Assembly: GCA_964606895.1 (NCBI GenBank)
Contig: CAZSHX010000094.1
Coordinates: forward strand, 1-15,196
Direction: 5' to 3'
DNA length: 15,196 bases
Source of the DNA: CAZSHX01 sp964606895
Lineage (GTDB): Bacteria > Bacteroidota > Ignavibacteria > Kapaibacteriales > UBA2268
Shown here: in pieces, positions 14,999 through 15,196 of the stretch
Layout: the number at the start of each line of letters is the position of its first letter
How positions within the stretch are numbered: position 1 is the first letter of the stretch
Position numbers and translations under genes: made by a program
The notes under the pieces: generated by a model
What the model was told of the DNA's origin: nothing
Database searches by the model: none
The model's input: the letters and a program-made list of their open reading frames with translations, nothing else

Positions 14999-15118
14999 AT
15001 TGCATCTTCAAAATAATTATTCAGAAAATGCAATATTTGTCTAACCTCTTGAGATTATTTCAAATAACGAGTTTTTTTCTATTGCATCTTTGAATGCAAA
15101 AAGATGCAAAGATGCAAT
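14999..15118. repeat. Hairpin repeat array, right block (two monomers)
   Basis: This has the same plan as the left block: a first hairpin with ATTGCAT at 14999-15005 and ATGCAAT at 15028-15034, a 46-base linker containing TCTAACCT and CAAATAACGA, and a second hairpin with a perfect 12-bp stem, ATTGCATCTTTG at 15081-15092 and CAAAGATGCAAT at 15107-15118. The period is about 82 bases. The linkers of both blocks share TCTAACCT, a TTGA-ATT region and CAAATA-CGA in the same order, so the blocks descend from one ancestor. Confidence 0.8.
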
Positions 15119-15196
15119 TTTTGTTGTTTTTCATTCTTCCGATTCCCAGAGGGAATGAATATCTGTAACACAACGAACCCCCCAAGATTACTTAAC

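Larger units (their letters stand above)
14541..15196. other. Non-coding, repeat-bearing region downstream of argS
   Basis: These 656 bases contain no credible gene. The only reading frame of any size (14881-15093, TTG start, no ribosome binding site) spans repeats and has no recognisable content. What is here: two composite hairpin repeats (14597-14722 and 14999-15118) and a nested inverted repeat (14808-14914). The final 75 bases hold a short ATTCCC/GGGAAT inverted repeat at 15142-15156 and run off the edge. Confidence 0.7.

Noticed and set aside
14881..15093. 70-codon frame in the right-hand repeat region
   Set aside because: TTG start without a ribosome binding site, crossing an inverted-repeat arm and a hairpin repeat; composition looks non-coding.
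14577..15118. CRISPR array
   Set aside because: Repeats are few, long, palindromic and irregularly spaced, no uniform spacers exist and no cas gene is present.

Overview
The window is AT-rich bacterial chromosome and looks like a Bacteroidota/Chlorobiota-type (FCB group) genome. The best lineage marker is a 1.3-kDa-residue-scale secreted protein (about 1,343 residues) that ends in a type IX secretion (T9SS) type A sorting domain and carries an IgGFc-binding-like region plus several choice-of-anchor/HYDIN-type beta-sandwich repeats. That combination, together with a LytR_C protein, RsfS and a MBL-fold PhnP-like enzyme, is what I would expect from the Ignavibacteria/Kapabacteria side of the group. 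Visible Shine-Dalgarno sequences before several genes (for example AGGAG at 4243-4247) fit that better than Flavobacteriia, where such sites are depleted. The lineage is an inference; no ribosomal RNA is present to settle it.

Layout. Positions 1-54 hold the 3' part of a tRNA-Gly(GCC), followed by a 12-bp hairpin. From 133 to 3477 a leftward three-gene operon encodes a small secreted basic coiled-coil protein, RadA (4-bp overlap) and a 553-residue acidic protein of unknown function. Rightward from 3676 come dtd (D-aminoacyl-tRNA deacylase) and two tandem paralogous genes for small secreted proteins with three conserved cysteines (4254-5288). They converge on a leftward HIT-family nucleotide hydrolase/phosphorylase gene across a perfect 10-bp stem. 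Further right, a leftward two-gene operon (5961-10850) encodes the large T9SS cargo protein and an outer-membrane beta-barrel protein 15 bp downstream, closed by a textbook terminator with a nine-T tail. From 11013 everything reads rightward: a PhnP-like metallo-beta-lactamase-fold enzyme and a membrane-anchored LytR_C-domain protein (4-bp overlap), a REP-like palindrome, then rsfS and argS, 17 bp apart. The last 650 bases have no credible gene; they carry a hairpin-containing repeat in two composite copies separated by a segment with a nested inverted repeat.

Functionally the window mixes housekeeping genes (RadA in recombination, Dtd and ArgS in translation quality and charging, RsfS in ribosome silencing, a HIT enzyme for dinucleotide polyphosphates) with lineage-specific envelope and secreted proteins. 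I see no defence system, CRISPR array, prophage or transposase. The least explained parts are the paralogous cysteine-bearing secreted pair, the cargo/beta-barrel operon, the acidic RadA neighbour and the repeat array at the right end.
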